A stretch of DNA of 64,000 nucleotides from Oncomelania hupensis (Eukaryota; Mollusca; Gastropoda; Littorinimorpha; Pomatiopsidae). The stretch lies in the NCBI GenBank assembly GCA_036898135.1, contig CM072525.1, positions 56,601,023-56,665,022 of the forward strand. The letters are read 5' to 3'. The notes under the pieces are model-generated. The model saw nothing but the letters and a program-made list of their open reading frames with translations, was not told the DNA's origin and ran no database searches. Position numbers and translations under genes: made by a program. Shown piece by piece: positions 9,601 through 19,735 of the stretch (positions within the stretch are counted from its first letter, which is position 1; each line of letters opens with the position of its first letter).

Positions 9601-10954
9601 GATAAGAAACATACACATCAACTTTGCTTCCCGGTCATCATCTTGCTTGTACCACATGCCCAGCTCACTCACTTTCATCACATCGGAGGACATAGCGTTA
9701 GTGGTGTAGATTTCTAGCCTCCTCTGTCACTTTCATCTGGGTCTTCATTTTGTTCCAGTGTGTTAGGCTGCACTAGAATAATCTGCGAGAAATACCTACA
9801 GCACCAACAACATCTATATCATGTGTTCGTAGACTTCAAAAAGGCGTTTGACCGAGTCTGGCATGAAGCTCTGTGGGCAACCATGAGAGTGTACAACATC
9901 AGCCCTAAAATTATTGAAGTCATCAAAAGCCTGTATGACAAGGCTACCAGTGCAGTCCTCCACAACAGCGCCATCGGAAACTGGTTCAGAACAACAATCG
10001 GTGTGCGTCAGGGATGCCTACTCTCTCCAACACCCTTTAACATCTTCCTAGAGCGCATCATGTCAGATGCCCTTGCAGACCACGAAGGCACAGTCAGCAT
10101 AGGGGGAAGAGCAATCTCCAACCTTCGTTTTGCGGATGACATTGATGGGTGGCTGGAGAGGAACAAGAACTTGAACAGCTGGTACAGAGGCTTGACACCA
10201 CCTCCAGAGCCTATGGAATGGAAATCAGTGCAGAGAATACCAAATTGATGACCAACAACACCAATGGCATCAACGCGGACATCAAAGTCCAAGGCCAATC
10301 CCTCAACACAGTGCATAGCTTCAAATATTTAGGAGTCATTGTATCAGACAATGGGTCCCGACAGGAAGTCCTCTCCAGGATCGCACAAACAACTGCTGCC
10401 CTGGCGAGGTTGAAGCCAATTTGGAAAGACAGGACCATCAGTCTACATTCCAAGGTAAGGCTGCAGCGCTCCCTTGTCATCTCCATCTTTCTATATGCTT
10501 GCGAAACATGGACCCTCACAGCAGATCTCCAACGAAGAATACAAAGCATGGAGATGAGGTGCTACAGAAGACTTCTGGGCATTTCCTATACCCAGCACAT
10601 CACCAACGACGAAGTCCGACAGACCATCACACAAGCCATTGGACAACACGATGACCTGCTCACAGAGGTGGAAAAACGTAAACTCCGATGGTATGGCCAC
10701 GTCACCAGATCATCAGGTCTTGCAAAGACCATCCTGCAAGGCAGTGCAAGGAGGTAGAAGAAGAGGGAGACCGAAAAAGAGGTGGGAGGACAACATTCGA
10801 GAATGGACTGGTTTGACACTGAGCGAAACAATCAGGGTTGCTGAGGACAGGGAAAGATGGAGCAAGCTGGTTATATGATCATCTGGGGTGCCCCTACGAC
10901 CTCCGAGTTATGGGATAGGATGGTGTTAGGCTGCATTGTATATTCAGTCTTAAG
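9600..10954 (-). pseudogene. Exon 9 split by LINE insertion
   Basis: If the 1150-bp LINE (9773-10922) and one copy of its duplication are removed, the flanks join into a frame opening LKTEYTMQPNTLEQNEDPDE, in phase with exon 8. That frame meets a TAG at 9714-9716, while the adjacent frame continues with EIYTTNAMSSDVMKVSELG and MWYKQDDDREAKLMCMF, so a small indel or a misjudged splice site lies there. The acceptor (CTACCGTGCAG) is weak. Confidence 0.45.
9773..10922 (+). mobile_element. RTE LINE, 5'-truncated (copy b) with target duplication
   Basis: Starts within the RT domain (AATAATCTGCGAGAAATAC) and runs to the RTE 3' end, GGGATAGGAT. It encodes DFKKAFDRVWH, GVRQGCLLSPTPFNIFLE and RFADDID, followed by a frameshift at about 10150 (DGWLERNK in place of DGLAGEEQ) and the C-terminal region through RRLLGISYTQH. 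GTGTTAGGCTGCA at 9760-9772 and 10923-10935 is a 13-bp duplication. 5' truncation with target duplication is the signature of target-primed reverse transcription. Confidence 0.9.
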
Positions 10955-11020
10955 CTGCACGGTAGATTTTGGTCTTTTATGCTATTATAATGTGCCAAAC
11001 AAAACAAAAGACACACTTAC

Positions 11021-14000
11021 GTATTGCCCTTCTTCAAAGCACGGGTACCTCTTGAATAAAATGCCGTATGCACCACTGCTTTCTGCTGTCAGGAAACTGT
11101 CCCTGTCACTAACAGTGGCATCAAAGAGGTGTTTGATGTGCTCTGCATTTCTCCTCCCTGGCCCTTTGGCCCACTCTTTTTCAAGTTCTGAGACAAAATT
11201 CCAAAACATTTCACACAAGTATAAACAGCTAAGAAAATATGCTTCACACATTCCATTTGGTAACATTATTTGAAGGGTTGCATGACAAAACGCGCTATAT
11301 GCCAAAAGTAACAAAATCGAGTTATATCCCTTGACACACTCAGCTCCTATAGCTGCAACTGCCTGTAAAAATATTTCTTCACAAAACGCGCTATAACCGT
11401 TACTAACCGCCAGCGAAACATGACAGTTCTTTACAAAACGCGCTATGAGCCACGGCCTCTTTTTGACAAAACGCTCTATATCCGTTCAGCCAATCAGATC
11501 GCCCGAAAGTGTTATATCCGGCCACACCTCCAGTCTTGTTGATAAGTGTAAACAAAGCGATTTATTTAGCACATTTGATTTATAATCTTAATAAAACGGA
11601 GCCATCCGTCAAAATTTATGATGGATAACTTTGATGACAGTTTGGAAGAAGTTAATTTGACAATTGGAGGGAGGAGAAAACGGAAGGATAAGACTACACA
11701 CAAAAAAGAAATAGTGAAGCGAGCACGTCATTCCAGTGGTGGCAAAATCCCAGCCATTGCCTACTCACACAATGACAATGCAGAGTGCAAAGGCTGCTTG
11801 GCAGCAAACCTGACACCCACAGACCTTGCTCTAAATCAAGAGAAGTTTTATGATTCCTTAAACAAGGCGAGATCAGCTTTTTGTTTGTTGAACATCATTA
11901 TTACGGGTTGTTCACAAATTGCGTAACACCTAGGCTAGGAAAGAGGGCGGGGAGGTGACCAATACGATGTGACAAAGATGGGGAGGGGAGTAGGACATGC
12001 GCTACATAAAGTGTGACCGAGTTTATTTTAACTGCAGATAATGTTTATGTTAACACAAAAGTGCGGTTAACTATTAAAGTCATATCAGGACCACTCGCAT
12101 TCTTATTCATATTGATTGCTCAAGTCTTGTTAATAATAATATTATCATCCCTATCATTAATATCAATAGCCTATTATTATATTTAGTAAATTAATATCAG
12201 TGGTGAAAATAATTGATTAATAGTCAGGTGTATTACCTTTAGTTATTATGGTTAGCATTGTGTTATTATTGTCTATAAACTTATAATCTTTGCACTTTAC
12301 TTTACTTAATTATTCCAATCCTATCCTATCCTATCCTGTCCCGTAACCCGAAGGTCGTAGGGGCACCACAGATGATCGTTTAACCAGCATACTCCATCTT
12401 TCTCTGTCCTCAGCAGCCCTGACAAACCAGTCCATTCTCGAATGTTGTCCTCCCACCTCTTTTTCGGTCTCCCTCTTCTTCTACCTCCTTGCACTGTGCC
12501 TTGCAGAATAGTCTTTGCAAGGCCTGATGATCTGGTGACGTGGCCATACCATCGGAGTTTCCGTTTCTTCACCACTGTGAGCAGGTCATCGTGTTGTCCA
12601 ATGGCTTGTGTGATGGTCTGTCGGACTTTGTCGTTGGTGATGTGTTGGGTATAGGAAATGCCCAGAAGTCTTCTGTAGCACCTCATCTCCATGCTTTGTA
12701 TTCTTCGTTGGAGATCTGCTGTGAATCCAGTGAATTTTAAATAGTACTGAGACAACTTTAAATAGTTCTTTTGCTAGGTAACGGATATAGTGTGTTTTGT
12801 GAAATAGCCTTTCGCTGGATATAATGCGTTTTGTCAAAACAGTCAATATTAAAAATGGTCCAGTAAATATGATATCAAACATTGATTTGTTGATTTGTGT
12901 TTTTAAGAAAGCTTTAATGTTCTCATTTTTTTAGTATAAGTACAAATAAGGAATATCTGCTACAAGGCCTGCCTTTAAAAACTGCCAAATATCTCAACTT
13001 GACAAATTTGGATATAGTGCATTTTGTCATGCAACCCTTCATTTATAGAACTATGATGCGATTTTCACTTCTTTTTTTTTTTTATTTCATTTTTTACCCC
13101 CGAGGGGTCAGTTTATGCTGTTTAATCCACATACATTACCTTGATGAAAGATAACTTGTACATCAAATCGAATGTGTACAATACAGCCCATTTTGTATTT
13201 CTCCCCTGCCTCATAGGCTATTTCGCACTTGGTTAGGACAATCTTGACTAATGGTCTAAAACAGTGTATGGAGGAGCTTTACTTCAAACTACAGTCAGTT
13301 TTCAGTCAGTTCTGCAAAGTTGCCAGTTTTCAGCATCTTGGTTTTTATCAAGTTTTTAACACATACTCAATGTTTTTTTTAAATGGGACTAGGATCACGT
13401 AAATATGCCAGCCACATCCCGAGTACAGAGTGATGGCCGTCATTTTCAAGTTTCAGTTTGACTCCTTCAGAGACACAGACTTCTGCAGCATTTACATTTG
13501 TGCACTAAAAACTAAAGTTATCTGGCAGTTGTAGCTGCTCCTCCAGCACTTCAATGCAATATTTAAGAATTAGTTGCTTTATTCAACACAAGCATTCAAA
13601 AAGGCCCTCAAAACCCACCTCTTCAAACTTCACTATTCAGAATGATCTGTATCCCGCTGCCATTCTCTCCTCTTTGTCTCTGTCTGATCCGTAAGTGTAT
13701 ACACGGCTGTACATATTTATACTGTTTTTCCTCCTGGGCCTAACCGGGCATATAAATAGCTGTGAATATGATTTTGCTATTCTATTTGTCTTTTCTGTCA
13801 TTTGTGTACATAGCTGTAAATTGTAATTTGTGTACATAAGTGTAAATAATTTGTACCCTTACTGTTCTGTCTTTTGGTGTATTGTAGCGAAAGCGATGTT
13901 TTATCGAGTGCATGTACTTATATGTAATGACTATGTAAAGCGTGGTGAGTCTGGTCATAGGCTGGAGTACCCGCTATATAAAAATCCGTTATTATTATTA

Positions 14001-15084
14001 TTATTATTATTATTCACACAGACATAGAAAGGTACTTTGCCCACGCTATCATTAAAAATACAATGCCACAAGAAAACAATCAGGCCACATGCTTAGATCT
14101 GAACGACTTTTTATGGACTACCTCAGCCTTAGCTTTCACTCACGTAGCTTGTTTTTTGCAAATCTAGACATTCTTATTCTATACATTCAGAACGGTACGA
14201 CTGCAGTGCACACAAATATGTGTATTTTTAGCAACTTACTGCTGCCGTTGTGTCTCTAAGCCATCTTGAGAAGGTTCTTTGATCGTTTTGGTCTAGTCAG
14301 TTGTACGAACCTTTCCCTTATCCCTCGTGATTACAAATATATATATAATATTCAAATACAAAAATCAAATCAACGGCACTTTACTAAGTATGCGGGTGTT
14401 TTTTCTTTTCGTCTTATTCTCTAGTGACTGAGTGAGTCAACAGTGATTAAGGCACAAAGAAACAAGTTTAGAGGCAGTGCAAACTAAAATAAAGCATGCC
14501 TGCTCACAAACATACTGTCAGCCATTTGTGCATTGCACACACAATATACTTCCTATACACAACACATCACCAACGACGAAGTCCGACAGACCATCACACA
14601 AGCCATTGGACAACACGATGACCTGCTTACAGTGGTGAAGAAACGGAAACTCGATGGTATGGCCATGTCACCAGATCATCAGGCCTTGCAAAGACTATTC
14701 TGCAAGGCACAGTGCAAGGAGGTAGAAGAAGAGGGAGACCGAGAAAGAGGTGGGAGGACAACATTCGAGAATGGACTGGTTTGACACTGAGCGAAGCCAT
14801 CAGGGCTGCTGAGGACAGAGAAAGATGGAGTATGCTGGTTAAACGATCATCTGTGGTGCCTCTACGACTTCCGGGTTACGGGACAGGATAGGATAGGATA
14901 GGACACACAATATCTTTTTACCTTGGATATGTCTTTTAATGTCCTCCTCTGACACCTTGGGCTGAGAACTGTCATCTGGAACACAGAACGACAGTCTTGT
15001 TTTCACTTGTGACTGTGGTGGCACAACAGCAGAAGTTGGTAGACTCTTCTGTTTCTCTTGCTGCATATGCCGCTGCCGCTGCCG
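11021..15084 (-). CDS. Exons 7 and 8 (15084-14922; 11187-11021)
   Basis: Exon 7 reads RQRQRHMQQEKQKSLP and ends KRHIQ with a G|GTAAAAAG donor. Exon 8 starts after TTTTGTCTCAG and joins G|AA to give ELEKEWAKGPGRRNAEHIK. It ends at GILFKRYPCFEEGQY with a GTAAGTGT donor and has exactly 55 full codons. The block with two Trp/Lys-rich helices, then SFLTAESS and an LxxRYPC motif, is the part typical of the uncharacterised family sharing the YxKYPAI exon. The 3.7-kb intron between them has filled with a TIR transposon and three LINE fragments. Confidence 0.65.
11618..11926 (+). pseudogene. Transposase-like N-terminal fragment
   Basis: Frame starting MMDNFDDSLEEVNLTIGG, then a basic KRKDKTTHKKEIVKRARHSS stretch and a Cys-containing segment (NAECKGCLAANLTPTDL, then FYDSLNKARS). 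The layout (acidic start, basic RHS block, CxxC, helix with FY and a KxxQ/RS-like stretch) resembles the N-terminal region of a multicopy invertebrate family thought to be transposon-encoded. After about residue 88 the frame degenerates. It sits in the terminal-repeat-bounded element, so it is probably that element's own product, truncated. Confidence 0.4.
12311..12728 (-). mobile_element. RTE LINE 3' fragment (copy c)
   Basis: Reverse-orientation 3' end with a (TATCC)n tail. It encodes TADLQRRIQSMEMRCYRRLL, then KKRKLRWYGHVTRSSGLAKT and the RPKKRWEDNIREW end. It is nested in the TIR transposon. Confidence 0.9.
13590..14016 (+). mobile_element. Other LINE 3' end with (TTA)n tail
   Basis: Encodes a short STQAFKKALKTHLFKLHYS end followed by a stop. 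This is a C-terminal motif common at the end of non-LTR polyproteins of molluscs and their SINE partners. Noncoding 3' sequence (GTCATAGGCTGGAGTACCCG, then CTATATAAA) and a TTA repeat follow. No RT core is present. Confidence 0.45.
14548..14902 (+). mobile_element. RTE LINE 3' fragment (copy d) with target duplication
   Basis: About 355 bp of the RTE 3' end, finishing GGATAGGATAGGATAGG. ACACACAATAT at 14537-14547 and 14903-14913 is an 11-bp duplication. The right edge lies within ~20 bases of the exon 7 splice donor at 14922. Confidence 0.9.
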
Positions 15085-15285
15085 CTGACTAAGCGCTCAT
15101 TAAATAATTTCTGGACAGAAAAGTTAAAATCAGAGGAAACACTAAACATGAGATAAATTATCACCCACTTTACACAACATATGAAACAAATAGAATGAAT
15201 AATGATGACTCAAATAACCTGTAATGTCCAAAAGCATGCTAAATCCCAAATGCTTTAACTGTAGAACAATTTGATATTTATAACC

Positions 15286-15289
<4 letters not shown>

Positions 15290-15358
<69 letters not shown>
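15290..15358. repeat. (GA)n microsatellite
   Basis: Uninterrupted GA dinucleotide run in the intron following exon 6. It explains the long Ser-Leu frames on the minus strand. Confidence 0.95.
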
Positions 15359-15363
<5 letters not shown>

Positions 15364-15407
15364 TTGGCAAAACAATCCTGACTATTTTAGTATTTACAAC
15401 AACTAAC

Positions 15408-15646
15408 CCAAGGGGATGTGCCTTCCAACTTGATTGCAGGATACTTGGTGTACATTTTTGACCCGATGATACGGTAGCATCCCTAGTCTTTAAACTCGGG
15501 AAAATGATGATAGTAGTAATTGGCTGCCTCATCAATGATAAGGGACCAAACCCTCTCCACTCCACCAGGCTCTTTGCCCAGCAAAAAACTCTCGACGTGA
15601 GAACTGAAGTTTGGCAACGGCTTAGCTTGAAGCAAGGCATGAATGC
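15408..15646 (-). pseudogene. Exon 6 with premature TAG
   Basis: Acceptor TATTTATTTTCAG, 79 codons, then the donor GTTAGT. It reads GIHALLQAKPLPNF, then LIIDEAANYYYHFPEFKD, a TAG at 15483-15485, and then IIGSKMYTKYPAIKLEG and TSPW. The region after the stop remains conserved in pattern, so the stop looks recent or is a sequence error (TAG for TAC or TAT would restore a tyrosine-like position). Both boundaries are in phase with neighbouring exons. Confidence 0.65.
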
Positions 15647-15792
15647 CTGAAAATAAATATTAAACATCAGTACAGAACAAAGCCCTCTTCACATGTTATA
15701 CTTTATTGTTCCATGCCTTAAATTCACAGGAAACAAGGTCACAGAGCCCTATTAACAGCTGTTTTTCTTATTGAAGAGGTAACCGGGTTTAC

Positions 15793-16914
15793 CTCCTGAA
15801 GGGGACGTGCTAACATCTGCAGTAGAAGAGTTTGAAGTCAGTGGAGGCATTGTGACACTGCAGGAGGAGGATGCTGGAAGTGAAGGCAAAGTGTCACTGA
15901 TGGAGGAAGAGTCGCTGTGGGAGGTTGTAGTAAGTGATGACATGTTACTGGAAGTGCTCTCCTGAAGAAAAATTGGAATTTGTTGAGACTGAAATCTCTG
16001 GCCAGGTAGGAGAATAAGGAACACCTTACTCGAAAATTCCTCCAGTATGTCGTCATCATCCACACACGTGCCATCTTCTTCCAACACAAGCTGCATGGAT
16101 GCAACATCATCAGAATATCCAAGCTTCAGTGCACCTGAAAAAAATACACCGTAAGAGATCATCTAACACAACTATACAATCTTTTGCAAAAACTTGAACA
16201 GCCAAAAAACACCTTGTTAAAACTAACTTAAACAACAATCTTCAATGCTGATGACGACCTCAACCTTTTTCCCTCAAAAAGTCGAACTGTCCACACACGC
16301 CCACAAATCAATCTTGTGAAAGTATTAACAAAAAGTACGTCTGGGCACGCAGATATTTATTATTAGACTTAGAACATTTGAACAGCCCTACAGTGTGGAT
16401 TGTGCCAAAGCCTTGCAGTCAACTCACACACACAATCAAATGCACTTGACTTGTAGTCACTGGACTTTAAGAAACAAACAGTTGATAAACCTACCACAAC
16501 AATATAACACCCCTTCCCCCCCCCCCCCCTCTTTTTTGTGTGTATTGAGGGGGGAGAGGTTGGGGCTTGATAGCCTTATATATCCTGAAATGTTTAATTT
16601 TGGCTGGAATATAAATGAAAAAGCACCATCAGTTTAACTAAAATGCCCTTGATGGGTGTAGAAGGCCAAGGAGGGGAGGTGGGGAAGTGGGGGGGAGAGG
16701 GGGAGGGCACATTCACTGCTCTACACAAATTATAGAATATTTACTGTCAGTCAACAAATATTCATTATGCTTAGAAGTTGAACGTTATTAAATTATATAT
16801 TATTAATGCAAAATACCTTTTCTTACAACCTCTTCCACAGAAAAAGACACTGTGAGCACTGCCTTTTTCAGCTGGCGCTGTGCGTCCCACACTTTGAACA
16901 CGGGCATATTGATG
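15793..16914 (-). CDS. CIDE-N domain exons (16914-16817 and 16134-15793)
   Basis: The first exon holds ATG at 16907 and FKVWDAQRQLKKAV, the first strands of a CIDE-N fold. The second continues, with the codon split G|GT, into ALKLGYSDD, then QLVLEEDGTCVDDDDIL, then VFLILLPGQRF. This matches the family pattern LxLExDGTxVDxEDxF...FxxLxxGQ. CIDE-N domains mediate head-to-tail or heterotypic binding in the caspase-activated nuclease and its inhibitor, in CIDE proteins, and in several uncharacterised animal proteins. After the domain comes a Ser/Thr-rich linker of about 60 residues ending STSPSG. Lacking a nuclease domain, it is not CAD/DFF40. Placement at the N-terminus fits the family. Confidence 0.8.
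16500..16720. repeat. C-run and G-rich low-complexity intron
   Basis: Poly(C) near 16516-16530 and G-rich blocks near 16541-16560 and 16680-16706, inside the intron separating the two CIDE-N exons. Confidence 0.8.
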
Positions 16915-17179
16915 CTGCAAAAGGACTTAAAATAAACATTGCTTTCACATGAAACCTTGATGTAACAACATGGATTTAAAATAAACATTGCTTTCACATG
17001 ATATGAGAACCTAGTCACTCGTCAATGCAGGTGTAAACAAAGAAATGAAAGAAACATTTAAGAAATAAATAAAACAAATAAATAAAATGAAATAAATATA
17101 TTGAAGTTATAGCTTGGACTTAAAATGGAAAGGCGTACGTATGACTGTTGCTGTTCATCACCGCATACTCTCCTGATAC

Positions 17180-17375
17180 CTGTACACACTCAAAGGCCAC
17201 TTGAACTGCAGGTTGGAAAAAGCAATGAAGGACATCACAACAGATGGCTGAAGGATGTATGACAGGATGTGTAGCTTAAACTCAGCTTCCATCCTTTTGA
17301 CCACAAAGTACTTAATGTGGTCCACCACAATCACTCTTTCGATAATCCCAAACTTGGGTTCTTCTTCAACATATT
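17180..17375 (-). CDS. Exon with conserved FGxIxxIxVVD-type motif
   Basis: Acceptor TGTCCTAG, then a frame reading EEPKFGIIERVIVVDHIKYF and ending LQFKWPLSVYR before a GTATCA donor. The pattern (Pro-x-Phe-Gly, hydrophobic strand, HxLSYxL, then a PL-xxY motif) recalls the C-terminal domain of many uncharacterised zinc-finger or transposon-linked animal proteins that end in a HHPLxxY block. It joins in frame to the CIDE-N exon (AG|C), but it could equally be the last exon of a separate upstream fragment if the donor is not used: an in-frame TGA follows 6 codons later. Confidence 0.45.
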
Positions 17376-17492
17376 CTAGGACAGAAAATATTTGTAAAGT
17401 ATGATAGTATCAAGTATGTAATCACATGCTGAAAATATACAACAGATCAGCTGAAGTTCAATTGCAAATGATAAAATGTAATTAATACTTAC

Positions 17493-17965
17493 AAAATTCA
17501 AACTAGAAAGACCAGGTCTTGTTGACATTTGGGTTGATGGGGTCACACAAGTAGTGTCACTAGTAGTCAGTCCAGTGGCTGTGGTGTCTTGCAATGTCCC
17601 GGCCCCATCAAATGTATCTGATTCAGTTTCATTCTCCTTTGAAATAACAAAGTACAGATACATAAATCAACTGCTAATCTGTAATTATTTAACACGCTGT
17701 GAATTTTAAATTATGACATTCCGGTACTTTTAATACAAGTTAGAACATAGGTCTGCGACAAGTTTTTAGTTTCACAATGAAAGTCAAAGTGACAAACGTT
17801 TCTAGTTTGCCTCACATAATAGCGTTAAAATTTCGATCCATTCAATTCTGGTAAATCAACTTGTGTTGACAAACTAACCTAATGTATTTACTTTGTCTTC
17901 TGACTAAGAAAACATAAACAAATAATGCATACCAACAGAATCTGTTCGATGCCAAGTGCTTCCAT
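17493..17965 (-). CDS. Candidate first two exons of the CIDE-N locus
   Basis: Exon 17933-17965 starts with ATG and encodes 11 residues (MEALGIEQILL) up to a GTATGC donor. Exon 17493-17636 is exactly 48 codons, from a TTTCAAAG acceptor to a GTAAGT donor, and is Thr/Ser-rich and acidic (ENETESDTFDGAGTLQ). The two join in phase 0. No domain is recognisable, and the next candidate exon is out of phase, so membership in the CIDE-N transcript is uncertain. Confidence 0.45.
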
Positions 17966-18480
17966 CTCACTCAATCGTACAGGGCAGCTACAAACCGGAA
18001 GTTTTGAGTACAGGCGTAATTGCACGCATGCGCGACAAGACTCGCTTAGTAGCTTTCTGCTGCAGAACTAGCCTTGTTAGCTATCCTGTTATAATTATGA
18101 TCTATGTACTGATCGCGTTTTTGAAAGAAAATATGCCGAATTAGGAAACTTTCACTGACGCGCAGACGGGGACAGATTATCATGGGCCATAGAATTCAAG
18201 TTTGATGCACCTTGACAAACAAATGGAAGTAGGAATGATGGGATGATGTCTTCTTGTCTTGCCGTGTACGCCCACAATCAATCGTGTTGATCATTATGGC
18301 ATTTGAGAGTAAGATTTTGTACGCATGTCAAGTACGGATACGGAGCTAATAACATTTAAATCGTGCCGCTACATAAGAAATGTGAGTGAAGGGGGGAAAT
18401 GCTGGTGAAATAAGGGTAAGGAGACTGGGGGGCATGGCGGGTGGTGTGTAGGAGGGAAGGGGGGGGGGGGGAACTGGAGG
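17966..18480. other. 5' flank of CIDE-N locus, no gene recognised
   Basis: Sequence upstream of the candidate first exon. No clear TATA box or initiator was seen. The G run near 18461 belongs to the 3' flank of the neighbouring LINE. Confidence 0.35.
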
Positions 18481-18495
18481 GTTTTACTGGGAGAC

Positions 18496-19184
18496 TCCCG
18501 ACACCAAGGTGTCAGCAGCCAGAGCCTCCAGTGCCTCACTGTTGAGGGCATTCCAGTCCTTTATGGTTCGTGCAGAAAAGAGGCGGCTCTATATTGGGTC
18601 CTGCACGAGACTTGCTTGTACTGCTTGTTGTGGCTGCGGCGTTGGCGCGATATCGCCTGTTCCACTTTCCCATTGATGATGGGGCAGTTCGCAGTGCCCA
18701 CTAGTGATCTTGCGCAGCATCTGAAGGCGTGCAGTGCGACATCGATCCTCCAGGGACGGCCACCCCAGTGACTCCAGCATGTCCCTAACACTCGATGTGT
18801 TTGTGATAGCGGTTAGTAGCAAACCGGGGCGGCGCGTCTCTGAACTGCTTCCAGTCTGTCGATGCCTTTCTGGGTGTGAGGGTCCCAAACAGATGCTGCG
18901 TATTCCAGGATAGGACGCACGAAGGCCATGTAAGCTCGCTCCTTGATGGCCGTAGAGCTCACCTTGAGATTCCTTCTCAAGAAGCCTAGTGTCTTACTGG
19001 CCTTGTTGGCGATGCTGCTGACATGTGCGTCCCAGGTTAGGTTGCTGCGGAGGGTCACCCCGAGGTACTTGGCCTCAGAGACTGACTCAAGGGTGTGACC
19101 GTGTAGGGTGTAACTAGACTGGAGGGGGGACGTCTGCTCCTCGTGAATGGCAGAGTTGTGCACTTTGTCAGGGTGGAACTGCAT
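18496..19184 (-). pseudogene. CR1/L2-like LINE, RT C-terminal part
   Basis: Reads SEAKYLGVTLRSNLTWDAHV, then KASKTLGFLRRNLKVSS and ILEYAASVWDPHTQKGIDRL. These are the thumb and post-RT motifs of CR1, L2 and jockey-related elements. The frame shifts at about 18820 into SVRDMLESLGWPSLEDRC, meets a TAG at about 18590, and ends SRLFSARTIKDWNALN with TAA at about 18496. At least one frameshift and one nonsense mutation make it inactive. Confidence 0.8.
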
Positions 19185-19306
19185 GTCCCAGCTCTTCTCC
19201 CATTGCTCAAGGGCGCTGGAGGTCTTGCTGTAGCTGGGCTTGCTCTTGGTTGCTAGTTACCACTCTGTATCAGCTGTGTCATCTGCGAACAGTCTTGTCA
19301 GTGCAG

Positions 19307-19735
19307 TCAGTCGGTCTGGTAGATCGTTGATGTAGGCCAGGAATAAGCATGGCCCCAACCGAGCCCTTGGGGGGACCCCAGATCGCACACTGACAAAGGA
19401 AGAGCAGCTACCGTGACCACCACAGCCTGGCGCCTGTCGCTAAGGAAGCTGGCGATCCATGTGAGCACCGTGTCGTGGATGCCGTAGCAGCGGAGTTTGT
19501 GGACCAACAGACTGTGGTTGACTCGGTCAAATGCCTTCGCAAAGTCCATGATTAGGACGTCCGTCTGCTGTCCACCTTCCATGTTGCACGAAAGCTCCTC
19601 GACAAACTCCAGGAGTTGGGTCACACACGACCGTCCTCTTCGGAAGCCATGTTGGTTGTCGTGAAGGGTGTTGTTGGTGTCGAAGTGGTGCATGACGGCG
19701 CAGACGACTATGTGTTCCATAAGTTTGCTGGCCAC
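19307..19735 (-). pseudogene. CR1/L2-like LINE, RT core
   Basis: Encodes NQHGFRRGRSCVTQLLEFVE (the RT 'GFR-GRS' motif), then DFAKAFDRVNHSLLVHKL with the first catalytic Asp, then DRRQAVVV and SPQGLGWG, a degenerate form of the GVPQGSVLGP turn. Frame is lost there and the second catalytic Asp pair (xxDD) falls in another frame near 19270. It belongs with 18496-21960 as one element. Confidence 0.8.

Larger units (their letters stand above)
11272..13040. mobile_element. TIR DNA transposon with subterminal repeats
   Basis: The ends are inverted: GAAGGGTTGCATGACAAAAC at 11272 and the near-identical complement ending at 13040. Flanking ATTT occurs on both sides (11268-11271, 13041-13044). A motif ACAAAACGCGCTATA recurs at about 11284, 11381, 11433 and 11463 on the left, and inverted at about 12781, 12819 and 13010 on the right. 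It contains one N-terminal coding exon and an inserted RTE fragment, and it lies inside an intron of the CIDE-N gene. The superfamily is not assigned. Confidence 0.7.
9155..17965 (-). pseudogene. CIDE-N domain gene, multi-exon, probably inactivated
   Basis: Exons were chained by eye on the minus strand using GT-AG sites and reading phase: 17965-17933, 17636-17493, 17375-17180, 16914-16817, 16134-15793, 15646-15408, 15084-14922, 11187-11021, about 10954-9600 (interrupted) and 9367-9155. From 17375 down to 11021 every junction keeps frame. The junction from 17493 to 17375 does not, so the first two exons may belong to another transcript or a missing exon. Lesions are an in-frame TAG at 15483-15485, a LINE copy inside the penultimate exon and a stop or frameshift at about 9714. 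The C-terminal half, with a conserved YxKYPAIxxEG block, resembles a large family of uncharacterised invertebrate and fish proteins. Its role is unknown. Confidence 0.6.
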
